DNA of 64,000 nucleotides from Simkaniaceae bacterium (GCA_018399075.1 CP073763.1:744001-808000); one strand, 5' to 3'. Positions 8,268 to 16,940 are shown, counted from the stretch's first letter. Translations and numbers: made by a program. Notes: a model not told the origin generated them from the sequence alone.

Positions 8268-9508
8268 GGTTTTCGACGGGGGGTTCGGGAGCGTCTTTGT
8301 CTTTGACGGGGTTGGGGCAGTGTTTCTGCTACTTTTTGGTAGACGTCATTCCACTGGTCATGGATTTCTTGAAGTCCTGGCTCTAATCGGCAACGGAGGT
8401 TAAAAAACTGGAGAGCAAGATGAAACTCCGGAGCACGAGGAATGCGTATTTTTGGATTCTTTTTCTTTTGAAAAGGGGTAATCCTATATTGGGAAATTAA
8501 TATGCTCATCGTCCGTATTTTTAAGCGACGGGGAAGCTTTAGGAAGGTATGAAAAATAGTATCAATTAAGAGACCTGCTTCTCGATAGATGTCACCAAGG
8601 TGTGGGATTTTTTCGCGGTCAATAAATTGTGTTTTTAAGTGCTGCTCCATGAGTGGAAAGGCAAGGCAAGCTAGGAGAACAGGGCGCTCTAGTTCAGGTT
8701 GATGTGGTTCTTGAAGGGTTCCGTCAGCTTCTTGCAAGTAGGCATAGATTTCATTCCCATCAGGAGTTTCTAAATGCTCCGCTAATGCTGGAAGGATTTG
8801 TTGCATGAGCCCATGATCTGTCATAAGCCGGAAGAAGTTTTTTGAAGCTCCTGACTCAAGCATCCGGAGAACTTCTTCTAAAACACGAGCATGGGCACTT
8901 TTTGTAATTTCTGCTTTGCAATCAATCAAAGCAAGACGCGCTTCTTCCTCAACTTCTAACCCAAAGCGGGCTTGAAATTTTAGGCAACGGATCATTCGGA
9001 CTGGATCTTGTTTAAATCGTTGAAAGGGGAGCCCAATAGCGCGCAGGATTTTCTTTTCAATATCAGGATAACCACCGACATAATCGATGATCTCTTCTTT
9101 CTCACTATCATAAAAAAGGCCATTGATAGTGAAGTCACGGCGGAGGACGTCCTCTTCAGGAGTTCCCCAAATATTATCTTCAGTAATGAGTTCTTCGCTT
9201 TCGATATCTCCAGAGCGAAAGGTAGAGACCTCTATTATCTTTCGACCAAAGCGAACGTGAGCAAGGCGAAAGCGTTTTCCAATGAGAATCGAGCTGGGAA
9301 AAAGGCGTTTGATCTCTTCAGGCTTTGCTGAGGTGGAGATATCAAAATCTTTTGGTTTTTTTTTCAGCAATAGATCGCGGACACTTCCTCCAACAAGGTA
9401 TGCCGTATGATTTGATGCGCGCAGCTTTTCTAAAATATAGAGCGCTTTGGGATCAATATGACGCACATCAATCCGATGTGTTTCTTTTGGATAGGTTTTG
9501 GGTTGCAC
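8264..9508 (-). CDS. pcnB: poly(A) polymerase / CCA-adding-type nucleotidyltransferase
   Basis: Class II nucleotidyltransferase. LVGGSVRDLLL and KKPKDFDIST give the GGSVRD and DxD-type catalytic motifs; RRDFTINGLFYD and DPVRMIRCLKFQARF follow as in the PcnB/Cca family. The basic C-terminal tail (QRQRRSRTPRRKP) is typical of PcnB poly(A) polymerases, so I prefer PcnB, but CCA addition cannot be excluded; the tRNA in this window has no encoded CCA. GTG 9508 has AGGAA just upstream. First gene of the operon with the hydrolase and lpxB. Confidence 0.88.
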   Translation of the reverse strand: MQPKTYPKETHRIDVRHIDPKALYILEKLRASNHTAYLVGGSVRDLLLKKKPKDFDISTSAKPEEIKRLFPSSILIGKRFRLAHVRFGRKIIEVSTFRSGDIESEELITEDNIWGTPEEDVLRRDFTINGLFYDSEKEEIIDYVGGYPDIEKKILRAIGLPFQRFKQDPVRMIRCLKFQARFGLEVEEEARLALIDCKAEITKSAHARVLEEVLRMLESGASKNFFRLMTDHGLMQQILPALAEHLETPDGNEIYAYLQEADGTLQEPHQPELERPVLLACLAFPLMEQHLKTQFIDREKIPHLGDIYREAGLLIDTIFHTFLKLPRRLKIRTMSILISQYRITPFQKKKNPKIRIPRAPEFHLALQFFNLRCRLEPGLQEIHDQWNDVYQKVAETLPQPRQRQRRSRTPRRKP

Positions 9509-9564
9509 AAATTTCCTGCTGTTAGATTCCTAGGATACACGATGGATTTTTTTAACGGAACATC

Positions 9565-9592
9565 TTGTTGCGGTCAAAAAGAATGTTATATT
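9565..9592 (+). promoter_or_regulatory. probable promoter of tyrP-ychJ
   Basis: TTGTTG (9565-9570) and TATATT (9587-9592) with a 16-nt spacer, 28 nt before the tyrP start, in the gap to divergent pcnB. Confidence 0.4.
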
Positions 9593-9620
9593 AGAATAGG
9601 CTATCAAAATTAGGTGAATT

Positions 9621-10814
9621 ATGGATTTTTCTCTTCGAAAAGCCATTGGGGGAGCTCTTCTTGTAGGGGGAACCGCTATTGGTGCTGGAATGCTTGCTCT
9701 TCCCGTGGTTACTGGAATGGGTGGGTTTTTACCAGCAATTGTTATTTTTATTATTTGTTGGTTATTTAGCGCTTGTACAGGCCTTTTGCTTTTGGAGGTC
9801 TGCCTTTGGATGCCCAATGATGCCAACATTATCTCAATGGCACACCATCTTTTGGGGCCGGTAGGAAAATTTTCAGCATGGATCCTCTACCTCTTTTTAT
9901 TTTACTGTTTAACAATTGCCTATGCCGCTGGTGGCGGTGGGTTTATTGTTGAGCTTTTTGGAGGGAAAATTTCTCATGGGATCGGGGTCATTCTCTTCAC
10001 AGCCATTTTTGGAACCTTCGTTTATTTAGGAACACGAGCGGTTGATCGAATAAATTTCCTACTCATGATTGGTCTTGGGGTGAGTTACTTAATTTTTGTT
10101 GTTTTAGGAGCGGGACATGTCAAGCTGGAGTTTCTCAAGCGGATGCAATGGTTCCCAGCTATCATGGCTCTTCCCGTCATGTTTACCTCTTTTAGCTATC
10201 AAGGAATTATCCCAAGCTTAACCGCTTACTTGGACCGTCACCCTAAAATGGTCCGTTTTGCAATCCTTGTAGGGACATCTCTTCCATTCATTGCCTATAT
10301 TATTTGGGAATATTTGATTTTAGGACTGGTTCCGACGGATGGGCCCCATGGCCTTATGCAAGCTGAAGCGTTGGGATATACAGCAGTTGAACCTCTAAAG
10401 TATGTTTTCCCTAACTCCCCAATCTATACAACGGGGCAGTTTTTTAGTGCCTTTGCACTCACGACCTCCTTTTTGGGTGTAACGCTTGGTCTTTTGGACT
10501 TTTTATCCGATGGTCTTCAACTTCCTAAAGTTGGTTGGAAAAAGTTTCTCCTTTGTGCCATTGTTTATATTCCTCCAGTGATTATTGCGATTATTAACCC
10601 CAATATCTTTTTAAGGGCGCTTGGTTATGCAGGGGGAATTGGATGTGCGCTTTTATTGGGTCTCCTTCCGATCATAATGGTTTGGGTCGGTAGATATCAT
10701 AAGGATTATTCCGATTTAAACCGGCAACTTCCAGGAGGAAAAGGGGTCCTTTTGTTGCTGAGTCTTTTTGTTATTTTTGAACTTATTATTGAACTAACCA
10801 AGGAGCTTATTTGA
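9621..10814 (+). CDS. tyrP: aromatic amino acid (Tyr/Trp) permease, HAAAP family
   Basis: 397-residue inner-membrane transporter of the hydroxy/aromatic amino acid permease family, which imports tyrosine or tryptophan with protons. About eleven hydrophobic helices are visible. The N terminus has the family block GGTAIGAGMLALPVVTGMGG; FSYQGIIPSLTAYL (about 195) is a second conserved element. Chlamydiae usually keep several tyrP copies because they need host aromatic amino acids. Overlaps ychJ by 4 nt (ATGA). Tyr versus Trp specificity cannot be read from sequence. Confidence 0.9.
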   Translation: MDFSLRKAIGGALLVGGTAIGAGMLALPVVTGMGGFLPAIVIFIICWLFSACTGLLLLEVCLWMPNDANIISMAHHLLGPVGKFSAWILYLFLFYCLTIAYAAGGGGFIVELFGGKISHGIGVILFTAIFGTFVYLGTRAVDRINFLLMIGLGVSYLIFVVLGAGHVKLEFLKRMQWFPAIMALPVMFTSFSYQGIIPSLTAYLDRHPKMVRFAILVGTSLPFIAYIIWEYLILGLVPTDGPHGLMQAEALGYTAVEPLKYVFPNSPIYTTGQFFSAFALTTSFLGVTLGLLDFLSDGLQLPKVGWKKFLLCAIVYIPPVIIAIINPNIFLRALGYAGGIGCALLLGLLPIIMVWVGRYHKDYSDLNRQLPGGKGVLLLLSLFVIFELIIELTKELI

Positions 10815-11194
10815 TGAAGTGTCCTTGCGGGAGTAAAAAAAACTTAAGCGATTGTTGCGGTCCTTATCTAGAAGGAAAAAAAATTCCTCCGACGCCTGAA
10901 GCGCTGATGCGTTCAAGATATACCGCTTTCACACAGGGGAACCTTGACTATATCGAGAAAACAATGAGAGGAGAGGCTTTAGAGCGCTTTAATCGAACCG
11001 ACTCTGAAAATAATACTCAGGAGATGGAGTGGCTTAAGCTCGATGTTCTATTTAGTGAAGAAGAGGGTGATAAAGGGACGGTTCAATTTATTGCGACTTT
11101 TCGTTTAGCTGGAGAAGAACATTTCATGCATGAAATTAGCTCTTTTGAAAAGGTTGATGGAAAGTGGTATTACACGAAAGGGATTCTGAGTTAA
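10811..11194 (+). CDS. YchJ-family (UPF0225) protein with SEC-C motif
   Basis: 127-residue cytosolic protein. The N terminus CPCGSKKNLSDCC is a SEC-C zinc-binding motif, followed by the YchJ signature TPEALMRSRYTAFTQGNLDYI. The remainder is an NTF2-like alpha+beta fold in the family. Function is not established. Co-translated with the permease; its 3' end lies 59 nt inside the opposite-strand DTW gene. Confidence 0.88.
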   Translation: MMKCPCGSKKNLSDCCGPYLEGKKIPPTPEALMRSRYTAFTQGNLDYIEKTMRGEALERFNRTDSENNTQEMEWLKLDVLFSEEEGDKGTVQFIATFRLAGEEHFMHEISSFEKVDGKWYYTKGILS

Positions 11195-11639
11195 TTTCTA
11201 AGAATTGACTTTTCCAATAGTAGTGATCGAGAAGCCCTTTTGTTTCATATCCTAAAATATAGTGGGCAATATAAAGTGCCTCTACTGAAGCAAGCCCCCT
11301 TTCAGGATCTGAGCAGTCTGTTTGTTTCCGTGGATAGGCCGTCCGAATTTCTGGAGGAAGACTCCGACGGATCCATTCTTTATTATGAGGAAGTTGCCTC
11401 GCCATTACCGCAGCATATTTCCATGTTCCGTCGATAAGGAAGAGTTGATGCCCATGATCCTCTTTTGTTAGAGGAGGAGCTTCTAGATCAAGGATGATTG
11501 CATTCTCTAAAAAGGGAATGGGATCGATAGGATAGGTGAGAAAGTGGAGATCCTCTCTAGACTCAAGACCATGGAGGCTACACTTTTTCAGGTTTTCCTT
11601 GCGGTGACGGAGAATAGTTGTGGGCAGAAAAGCATTCAT
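11136..11639 (-). CDS. Tsr3/DTW-type aminocarboxypropyltransferase-like protein
   Basis: 167-residue member of the TDD (Tsr3/DTWD/TapT) superfamily, whose members move the aminocarboxypropyl group of SAM to uridine in rRNA or tRNA. The DxTW motif is DGTW (about residue 70, FLIDGTWKYA). The C-terminal block ASVEALYIAHYILGY plus FLEIN is more like Tsr3 (18S rRNA modification) than E. coli TapT. The start is uncertain: a TATAAT on this strand lies only 3 nt before the ATG, so the RNA may be leaderless or start further upstream. RNA target unknown. Confidence 0.7.
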   Translation of the reverse strand: MNAFLPTTILRHRKENLKKCSLHGLESREDLHFLTYPIDPIPFLENAIILDLEAPPLTKEDHGHQLFLIDGTWKYAAVMARQLPHNKEWIRRSLPPEIRTAYPRKQTDCSDPERGLASVEALYIAHYILGYETKGLLDHYYWKSQFLEINSESLSCNTTFHQPFQKS

Positions 11640-11642
11640 TTT

Positions 11643-11656
11643 ATTATAGCTATAAT
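11643..11656. promoter_or_regulatory. palindromic divergent -10 element
   Basis: ATTATAGCTATAAT is a perfect 14-bp palindrome holding TATAAT on each strand, placed between the DTW gene (minus) and the thioredoxin-like gene (plus). Rightward, it leaves about 25 nt before ATG 11688. Leftward it abuts the DTW ATG. No good -35 was found on either side. Confidence 0.35.
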
Positions 11657-11687
11657 AGCTCTATTATTCGAAAAAAACAAGGTATCT

Positions 11688-12593
11688 ATGAAGCGTTTCA
11701 TCCCTCTAATTTTTCTTTTAGTCAATACCGCTTTTGCCTCCCCCCATGTCACAGAAGATTTTTTTAAGGGAAAGGATTTATCAGAAGGGCATCACCTTCC
11801 AATGGCCCTAGTTTTCACGGGATCTGACTGGTCAGAGAGCTCAAAAGAATTGATCGCAGAAGTTTTTGAAGAGAATCTTTCGTCAGAGATTGTCCTTGTA
11901 AAGGTTGATTTTCCTGAGCTTAATACCCAAAGTAAAGAAATTTTATCGCAGAACCACGAGCTAAAGGAAAAGTTTCATGTCGAAACCTTCCCAATGGTTA
12001 TTCTATTAGATGAAGAGCAAAATGAAATTACCCGTCTAGGTTATCCTATTCAAGGGGTGAGTGATTTTGGACACTATTTAAAAGAGATGGGAAGGCGTTA
12101 CTTTCTCCTTCAAAAGCGGTTTGAGGAAGCAAAGCGAAAAAAAAATAAGGGAGAGCTAAAAGTTTGCTTCATTGAAGCAAAAGAGATGGGGGCTACGACG
12201 TTATCAGAGGCTATCCTAAATTTTGGTTTCAAGGACTCTCCAGAACTAATGCTTGAAAAGTATATCACTATCATGGGGACAGAAGAGGGAAAAGAACTTC
12301 GAAAAACCTTAATGGCTATGGAAAATAAAGAGATTCAGACCCGTTTAGCTCTTTTGGAATTTCAAGAAAGTGAATCATCTGAGCCACTGGAACATTATAT
12401 TGCAAAATTTGGGGAAGCAAGTGGAGATCACTGCTGGAAAATTCATATGGTCCTTTCTGAGTATTTAATGGAGCAAGAGAAAAAAGAAGAAGCATTAGAA
12501 CATGCACAAGTTTCTTATCGTCACGCTCCTCCAGAAGAAAGAGAAACCATTTCAGGGCTTATTTCCAAGATGTTACCTTTAGGATATCCTTAG
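11688..12593 (+). CDS. exported thioredoxin-fold protein lacking the CxxC pair
   Basis: 301 residues with a clear signal peptide (MKRFIPLIFLLVNTAFA) when ATG 11688 is used; the frame is open further upstream but only over the DTW gene. Residues ~40-130 look like a thioredoxin fold: PMALVFTGSDW at the strand before the active site, then VLVKVDFPEL and TFPMVILLDEE with the cis-Pro (FPM). Related chlamydial proteins have W-C-x-x-C; here the site reads W-SESS, so no disulfide chemistry is expected. The C-terminal half is helical, perhaps TPR-like. It overlaps uvrD by 35 nt tail to tail. Confidence 0.75.
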   Translation: MKRFIPLIFLLVNTAFASPHVTEDFFKGKDLSEGHHLPMALVFTGSDWSESSKELIAEVFEENLSSEIVLVKVDFPELNTQSKEILSQNHELKEKFHVETFPMVILLDEEQNEITRLGYPIQGVSDFGHYLKEMGRRYFLLQKRFEEAKRKKNKGELKVCFIEAKEMGATTLSEAILNFGFKDSPELMLEKYITIMGTEEGKELRKTLMAMENKEIQTRLALLEFQESESSEPLEHYIAKFGEASGDHCWKIHMVLSEYLMEQEKKEEALEHAQVSYRHAPPEERETISGLISKMLPLGYP

Positions 12594-14517
12594 GAATTTC
12601 AAAGAGAAAGCGAGAGGGATTACAGCTCACCATTTTTCCGTGGTGGGGTCTTTTCCGCGACATACTTAAGCAGAGCGCTTCCATAGCTCTTGTGATTGCT
12701 ACATAAAGGAGGCGACGTTCTTCCTCGATTCCTTCTTTTGTCTGGCTTTTCATGTGGGGGATTAGGTGATCTTCAAGGCCTACTAAGAAAACCGCAGGAA
12801 ACTCCAATCCCTTAGCACTATGAAAGGTCATTAGGTTAAGTTTATCATCTCCAAAACGGTCTTTCCTGTCGTGCTTTCTGTTGTCGAGCATTGTTGAAGA
12901 GAGAAAATCGTGAAGAGAGGTTTTTTCGCCCTTTTCATAGGTTTGAAGCGCAGAAATGCAGGCTTGAACATTCTCCCACTTTAATTCTCGCATCTTATCA
13001 CTTTTTACCTCGGTAAAAATAGCATCTTTATAGTTGGTTTTTTCTATCAGCCATTTCAATCCCTCAGAAAGTGAGACTGTTTCAAACTTTTTTACCATCT
13101 CTTCATAAAGGATCATGAAGTTTCCAATCCCTTGTGTTCCACGAGAAGTTAAAATAAGTTCAGGATAGGCTCCAGCAGCGATTTTTTTCATGACAGAAAG
13201 AAGGGGAAGTTTTTCCCTTCGGTTAAACTGAGTAATCGTATCAAGAGTCTTATCAGAAATACCACGGCGAGGATAGTTCACTATTCTTAGGAGAGCTTCT
13301 TGGTCTTTAGGATTAGCTATGATCCGGAGGTAGGCCATGAGATCTTTGATCTCACTCCGCTCAAAAAATTCCGTTCCCCCAAAGACTTGATAGGGAATGC
13401 CTCGAACCCATTGCCCTTCATTTCTCCAGACAGTTTGCATCAATGAGAGTTCAAAAGGACGGGCAAGGTTGTTTGATCGATAGAGGATTGCCATTTCCTT
13501 CCATCGATAATTCTTCTCCTCTTTAAACTTTAGGAGGCGTTCGATGACGGCATCTACTTCATCTTGCTCAGTTGGTGCATTAAAAATTTCAAGTGTTTCC
13601 CCTGTGCCAGCATTGGCATGGAGAATTTTATCATGGCGGTGAACATTGTTGCGGATCACAGCATTGGCAGCCTTTAAGATATGGGAGGTAGAGCGATAGT
13701 TTTGTTCGAGTTTAATCGTTGTTTTAGCAGGAAAACTTAAAATATGTTCAATTTCTGCTCCACGCCAGGCATAAATCGATTGATCATCATCTCCCACAAC
13801 ACAAAGATTCCCATATTTCTTTGAGAGAAGAGAGGCGAGTCGATATTGAATGGGGTTGGTGTCCTGATACTCATCGATCATGATGTAGCGAAACTGATCT
13901 TGATACTTCTCGAGTATATCAGGGAAGGTCTCAAAAAGTTCTACTGTAAGGGTCAAAAGACTGTCGAAATCGAGAGCATTGTAAGCACGCATTGCAACTC
14001 GAAGCGCATCATAAACCTCTTTAATAAAAGCATCTTGCTTAGGATCACTACTCTTGGGAAGGTCATCACTACTGAGCCCCTTACCCTTTAAATAGGAAAT
14101 AGCTTGAATAATCGGTTCTAATGAGAGCTCTTCACCATCAAAGATTTCTAAGGCAACCTGCATAATGAGGCGGCGCATATCTTTTTCATCATAAAGGGTG
14201 AATTTTTGGGTAAAACCAAGGCGATGGATTTCAGAGCGAAGGATCCTCATGCAAAAGCTATGAAATGTGGAAAGAAAAACCTCTTTAGCTTCCTTATCTC
14301 TGACAAGTTTGGCTACTCGATCTCGCATCTCTGTTGCTGCTTTATTGGTAAAGGTAAGGCCTAGAATCGATGAGGGGGGAACATTTTTTTCACGAATTAG
14401 ATGGGCAATGCGATGAACAAGAACGCGGGTTTTCCCACTCCCTGCACCGGCAAGAATGAGGACACGTCCTTCAGTGGCGGTTACCGCCTTCTGCTGATTC
14501 GGATTCAGTTTTGCCAC
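12559..14517 (-). CDS. uvrD: UvrD/PcrA/Rep superfamily I DNA helicase
   Basis: 3'-5' helicase for excision repair and fork restart. 652 residues: Walker A GAGSGKT (19-25), Q-motif LNPNQQKAV at the start, motif II MIDEYQDTNPIQY, motif III VVGDDDQSIYAWRGA, motif IV LEQNYRS, motif V TFHSAKGLEFPAVF and motif VI EERRLLYVAITRA. Shorter than E. coli UvrD (720) because the C-terminal tail is missing, nearer to Rep. GTG 14517 lies inside rnpA (47-nt overlap), an unusual coupling with the tRNA-processing gene. Confidence 0.93.
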   Translation of the reverse strand: MAKLNPNQQKAVTATEGRVLILAGAGSGKTRVLVHRIAHLIREKNVPPSSILGLTFTNKAATEMRDRVAKLVRDKEAKEVFLSTFHSFCMRILRSEIHRLGFTQKFTLYDEKDMRRLIMQVALEIFDGEELSLEPIIQAISYLKGKGLSSDDLPKSSDPKQDAFIKEVYDALRVAMRAYNALDFDSLLTLTVELFETFPDILEKYQDQFRYIMIDEYQDTNPIQYRLASLLSKKYGNLCVVGDDDQSIYAWRGAEIEHILSFPAKTTIKLEQNYRSTSHILKAANAVIRNNVHRHDKILHANAGTGETLEIFNAPTEQDEVDAVIERLLKFKEEKNYRWKEMAILYRSNNLARPFELSLMQTVWRNEGQWVRGIPYQVFGGTEFFERSEIKDLMAYLRIIANPKDQEALLRIVNYPRRGISDKTLDTITQFNRREKLPLLSVMKKIAAGAYPELILTSRGTQGIGNFMILYEEMVKKFETVSLSEGLKWLIEKTNYKDAIFTEVKSDKMRELKWENVQACISALQTYEKGEKTSLHDFLSSTMLDNRKHDRKDRFGDDKLNLMTFHSAKGLEFPAVFLVGLEDHLIPHMKSQTKEGIEEERRLLYVAITRAMEALCLSMSRKRPHHGKMVSCNPSRFLFEIPKDILKVTSWK

Positions 14518-14848
14518 AGACCGCTACGAGGTTATTTAGTTCAGTTTCTACTTCATCGGGAGTTAAATCCCGGTATCCCTCTTTGGGATGGATATTAATA
14601 ACGAGACCAATAGGAAGATTGGGATAGAGTTTTCGAAAAGCTTCCCTAGCCACCCTTTTAAAACGGTTCCGATCATGGGCTTTTCCCCATTTTTTCGTAA
14701 TAGTGATCCCTAATCTAGGGTGGGATGTTAGATCGGTTAGATAGAAGAGGACTAACCTTTTTCCGACAAACCTGCGACCCTCCTGATAGACAGCACGGAA
14801 ATCGTGACGGCTTAAGAGTCGTTGAAATCGAGAAAGTCTAAGTCTCAC
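14471..14848 (-). CDS. rnpA: ribonuclease P protein component
   Basis: Protein subunit of RNase P, which trims tRNA 5' leaders. 125 residues with [32 protein letters not shown] (the RNR motif binding P RNA, here RNRFKR). The GTG start overlaps the rpmH stop as GTGA, and its 3' end overlaps uvrD. The rpmH-rnpA order is near universal. The C-terminal extension after [15 protein letters not shown] is acidic and is not part of the conserved fold. Confidence 0.94.
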   Translation of the reverse strand: MRLRLSRFQRLLSRHDFRAVYQEGRRFVGKRLVLFYLTDLTSHPRLGITITKKWGKAHDRNRFKRVAREAFRKLYPNLPIGLVINIHPKEGYRDLTPDEVETELNNLVAVCGKTESESAEGGNRH

Positions 14849-14979
14849 GCTGCGAGGTGCTTTCGACCTTTTCGTCGCTTTCTATTAATTAACTTTCTTC
14901 CGCTTGGTGTTTTCATTTTTGAGCGAAAACCATGTGTTTTTTTTCGGCGGCGCTTACTTGGTTGGTATGTACGTTTCAT
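14845..14979 (-). CDS. rpmH: 50S ribosomal protein L34
   Basis: 44-residue, very basic large-subunit protein: [18 protein letters not shown], then R[21 protein letters not shown], as in all L34 proteins. The stop overlaps the rnpA GTG by one base pair step (GTGA). It has its own promoter at 15015-15043. Confidence 0.97.
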   Translation of the reverse strand: MKRTYQPSKRRRKKTHGFRSKMKTPSGRKLINRKRRKGRKHLAA

Positions 14980-15014
14980 GACTCATCAATATTTTATTTC
15001 ATAAACTGCTAGCT

Positions 15015-15043
15015 ATTCTAGCGCATTGGGAAAAATTCTTCAA
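15015..15043 (-). promoter_or_regulatory. sigma70-type promoter of rpmH-rnpA-uvrD
   Basis: Minus strand TTGAAG (15038-15043), 17-nt spacer, TAGAAT (15015-15020); about 30-nt leader to the rpmH ATG. Confidence 0.65.
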
Positions 15044-15123
15044 GACTATACTGCTATTGGATTCAAAAATGAAAAAATTTAATAGGTACTCTATCTCATT
15101 CATCAAGGATTTATTTTCGTTGG

Positions 15124-15152
15124 TTGTCAAGAATTCCCCAGGTGTGTATGAT
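15124..15152 (+). promoter_or_regulatory. sigma70-type promoter of rpmJ-rpsN
   Basis: TTGTCA (15124-15129), 17-nt spacer, TATGAT (15147-15152); leader of about 25 nt to rpmJ. It is divergent to the rpmH promoter, so both ribosomal units fire from the same 200-bp gap. Confidence 0.7.
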
Positions 15153-15183
15153 GGTGGGTCACTGTTAAATTTTAGGATTCATG

Positions 15184-15321
15184 ATGAAAGTACGCGCATC
15201 AGTTAAAGCAGATCCCAATAAAGGGGATAAAATTGTCAGACGACGGGGTCGTCTTTATGTGATTAACAAGAGAGACCCAAACCGAAAACAACGCCAAAAA
15301 GGACCTGCAAGGAAAAAATAG
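15184..15321 (+). CDS. rpmJ: 50S ribosomal protein L36
   Basis: 45-residue L36, [20 protein letters not shown], then [24 protein letters not shown]. It is the zinc-free long (C-) form, lacking the CxxC pairs, as in Chlamydia. ATG 15184 is chosen over ATG 15181 because AGGA is 6 nt upstream and the length matches relatives. rpsN begins 1 nt after its stop. Confidence 0.95.
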   Translation: MKVRASVKADPNKGDKIVRRRGRLYVINKRDPNRKQRQKGPARKK

Positions 15322-15322
15322 T

Positions 15323-15628
15323 ATGGCTAGAAAAGCATTAATCGAAAAGGAAAAGAGACGTGAGCACCTCGTCCGATTAAATTGGGAAAAACGACAAGAG
15401 CTTAAAGAGATTGTTCGTGACCTTGGAACCTCTGAAGAGGAAAAGATGGTAGCACAAGAAAAGCTAAATAAGCTTTCTAAAAACTCTTCTAAAATTCGTC
15501 TTCGAAATCGTTGTCGCCTTACTGGTCGTTCTCGCGGATACCTCCGTAAGTTTAACCTCTCTCGCCTTTGCTTTCGCGAAATGGCGAATTCTGGATTGAT
15601 TCCAGGAGTGACTAAAGCTTCTTGGTAG
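15323..15628 (+). CDS. rpsN: 30S ribosomal protein S14 (zinc-free form)
   Basis: 101-residue S14: starts [17 protein letters not shown] and ends with [21 protein letters not shown] and [18 protein letters not shown]. The long form lacks the CxxC zinc ribbon of short S14. It is expressed with rpmJ away from the main ribosomal operon, as in Chlamydia, and is closed by a strong terminator at 15655. Confidence 0.96.
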   Translation: MARKALIEKEKRREHLVRLNWEKRQELKEIVRDLGTSEEEKMVAQEKLNKLSKNSSKIRLRNRCRLTGRSRGYLRKFNLSRLCFREMANSGLIPGVTKASW

Positions 15629-15654
15629 AGTTTTCTAAGAGTTGAGAATTATGA

Positions 15655-15683
15655 ACCTCCAAAAGACCTTTGGAGGTTTTTTT
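15655..15683 (+). terminator. rho-independent terminator of rpmJ-rpsN
   Basis: Perfect 9-bp stem ACCTCCAAA/TTTGGAGGT (15655-15663 with 15669-15677), 5-nt loop AGACC, then a run of six T. It reaches the 3' end of the convergent gene at 15682. Confidence 0.85.
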
Positions 15684-16116
15684 ATATCTTGATTATTTCT
15701 AAGGTTTCGGGGAGTTCTTCTAGAGTTTTCCAGTCTTCCATGTTCTCATTCCAAACATAGGCAGTGGCATCAATTTCATCACTATTCCATGCGCTTTTAA
15801 GAGCATAGAAGCTCATAGGGCCATATTGATTATTCTCTTTATCAAGATAGTACCAGAGAGCTTCAGGGGGGCGAGTTGCAACATCTTCAGGAGGGGTATA
15901 GGATATTTCTTCCTCTCTTACTTTATTTTCTGGAACAATCCCAGCAGGGGCAACAGCTACTTTTTGAGGAAGAATATAGAGAGCAATCACAGCAAGTAAT
16001 CCTAAGATCGCACCAAGGGCAAACCAAATCATTGGGTTTCTTCCTCTATTTTGAGCAATCCTTGAGCAAAGATACCCAATCAAAGTCCAAGAAATAAGGC
16101 AAAACAACAAATACAT
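15682..16116 (-). CDS. membrane protein with C-terminal GYF_2 (DUF4339) domain
   Basis: 144 residues. Two hydrophobic helices at the N terminus (residues 1-20 and ~30-48) anchor it in the membrane. Residues ~88-140 form a GYF_2 domain: LWYYLDKENNQYGPMS, then VWNENMEDWKTLEELPE, with the spaced W/Y residues and GP of the fold, which binds proline-rich or peptide ligands. Such proteins are common but mostly uncharacterised in intracellular bacteria. Single gene, convergent with rpsN. Confidence 0.75.
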   Translation of the reverse strand: MYLLFCLISWTLIGYLCSRIAQNRGRNPMIWFALGAILGLLAVIALYILPQKVAVAPAGIVPENKVREEEISYTPPEDVATRPPEALWYYLDKENNQYGPMSFYALKSAWNSDEIDATAYVWNENMEDWKTLEELPETLEIIKI

Positions 16117-16169
16117 CGCAATTCCTAAAGTTTTTTCTCGAGTATAGCAAAGGGTGGAATAAAAATGTG

Positions 16170-16198
16170 TTGAAAAAATTTCTTACATTAGATTTAAT
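16170..16198 (+). promoter_or_regulatory. promoter upstream of the 16244 gene
   Basis: TTGAAA (16170-16175), 17-nt spacer, TTTAAT (16193-16198), leader of about 40 nt. Confidence 0.5.
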
Positions 16199-16243
16199 CT
16201 TTACAGAAAATTAACAACCTATAAGGGTTAAAGGGGCGACTCG

Positions 16244-16873
16244 ATGTCACATGATTGTACACTATGTCTTCAAAATGCTGTATTCCCGGTGAGATTTGTT
16301 TCAAGTGAAGCTGTTCCGATGGGACAGGACTATCATCTTGTTGGTGCTTGCTGTCACTTAGCCGAGCAGCTTTTAGCAAGTGAGGGTTTGGATCCTGAAA
16401 TTTTAGACCACACAATAACTGCTGTGATAAGCTTAGAGCAAGTTCCTATTGAGGCGCGCCATTTTAATTATTTTGATACTGAGAAGTGTGACCATGCTGA
16501 GCTTGTTCAAAATGGAGATGTTCAAGCGCTTGCTTTTAAGCTCATGCACCGCTTTACTGTCAGCGCAGTTGGAGAAACTCCAAAATCAATAGATAAAAGG
16601 GAGTGGATTGAACTCCGTGATGAGTATCGAAGAGAAACTGAGGTGACAAATGATTGCTGGCTTAAACAGCTCTATAGTTGCTGGGTCAATATGGGCACGG
16701 GGGGAAGAACAGCCTTTATGGCATTTGGAAGTTTAGCTGTTTGGGGAGTTCAAGGGATTTGGGAAGCTGCATTTTATCCTCAGGGGAAACCTAAAGATGA
16801 TGAAAAAAAACCTCCCTGCAGCTCTCCTATCAATCTTGATAAATATAAAGAGCAAGTAACGCACCGTGTGTAA
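16244..16873 (+). CDS. hypothetical protein with cysteine-rich N terminus
   Basis: 209 residues, no family recognised. The N terminus has C-x2-C (CTLC, residues 5-8) and later ACCH (about 35), with a further Cys-Asp-His near residue 83, so a metal-binding module is possible. One hydrophobic segment (~150-170, AFMAFGSLAVWGVQGIWEAAF) could span the membrane, leaving a short charged tail. It precedes the Asp23 gene by 67 bp and could be co-transcribed with it. Confidence 0.65.
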   Translation: MSHDCTLCLQNAVFPVRFVSSEAVPMGQDYHLVGACCHLAEQLLASEGLDPEILDHTITAVISLEQVPIEARHFNYFDTEKCDHAELVQNGDVQALAFKLMHRFTVSAVGETPKSIDKREWIELRDEYRRETEVTNDCWLKQLYSCWVNMGTGGRTAFMAFGSLAVWGVQGIWEAAFYPQGKPKDDEKKPPCSSPINLDKYKEQVTHRV

Positions 16874-16940
16874 ACTTTTCTTGGATATTTGATCCGATTG
16901 AGATAAACTGAAGAAAAACTTTAGTGATAGGAAGGAAAAA

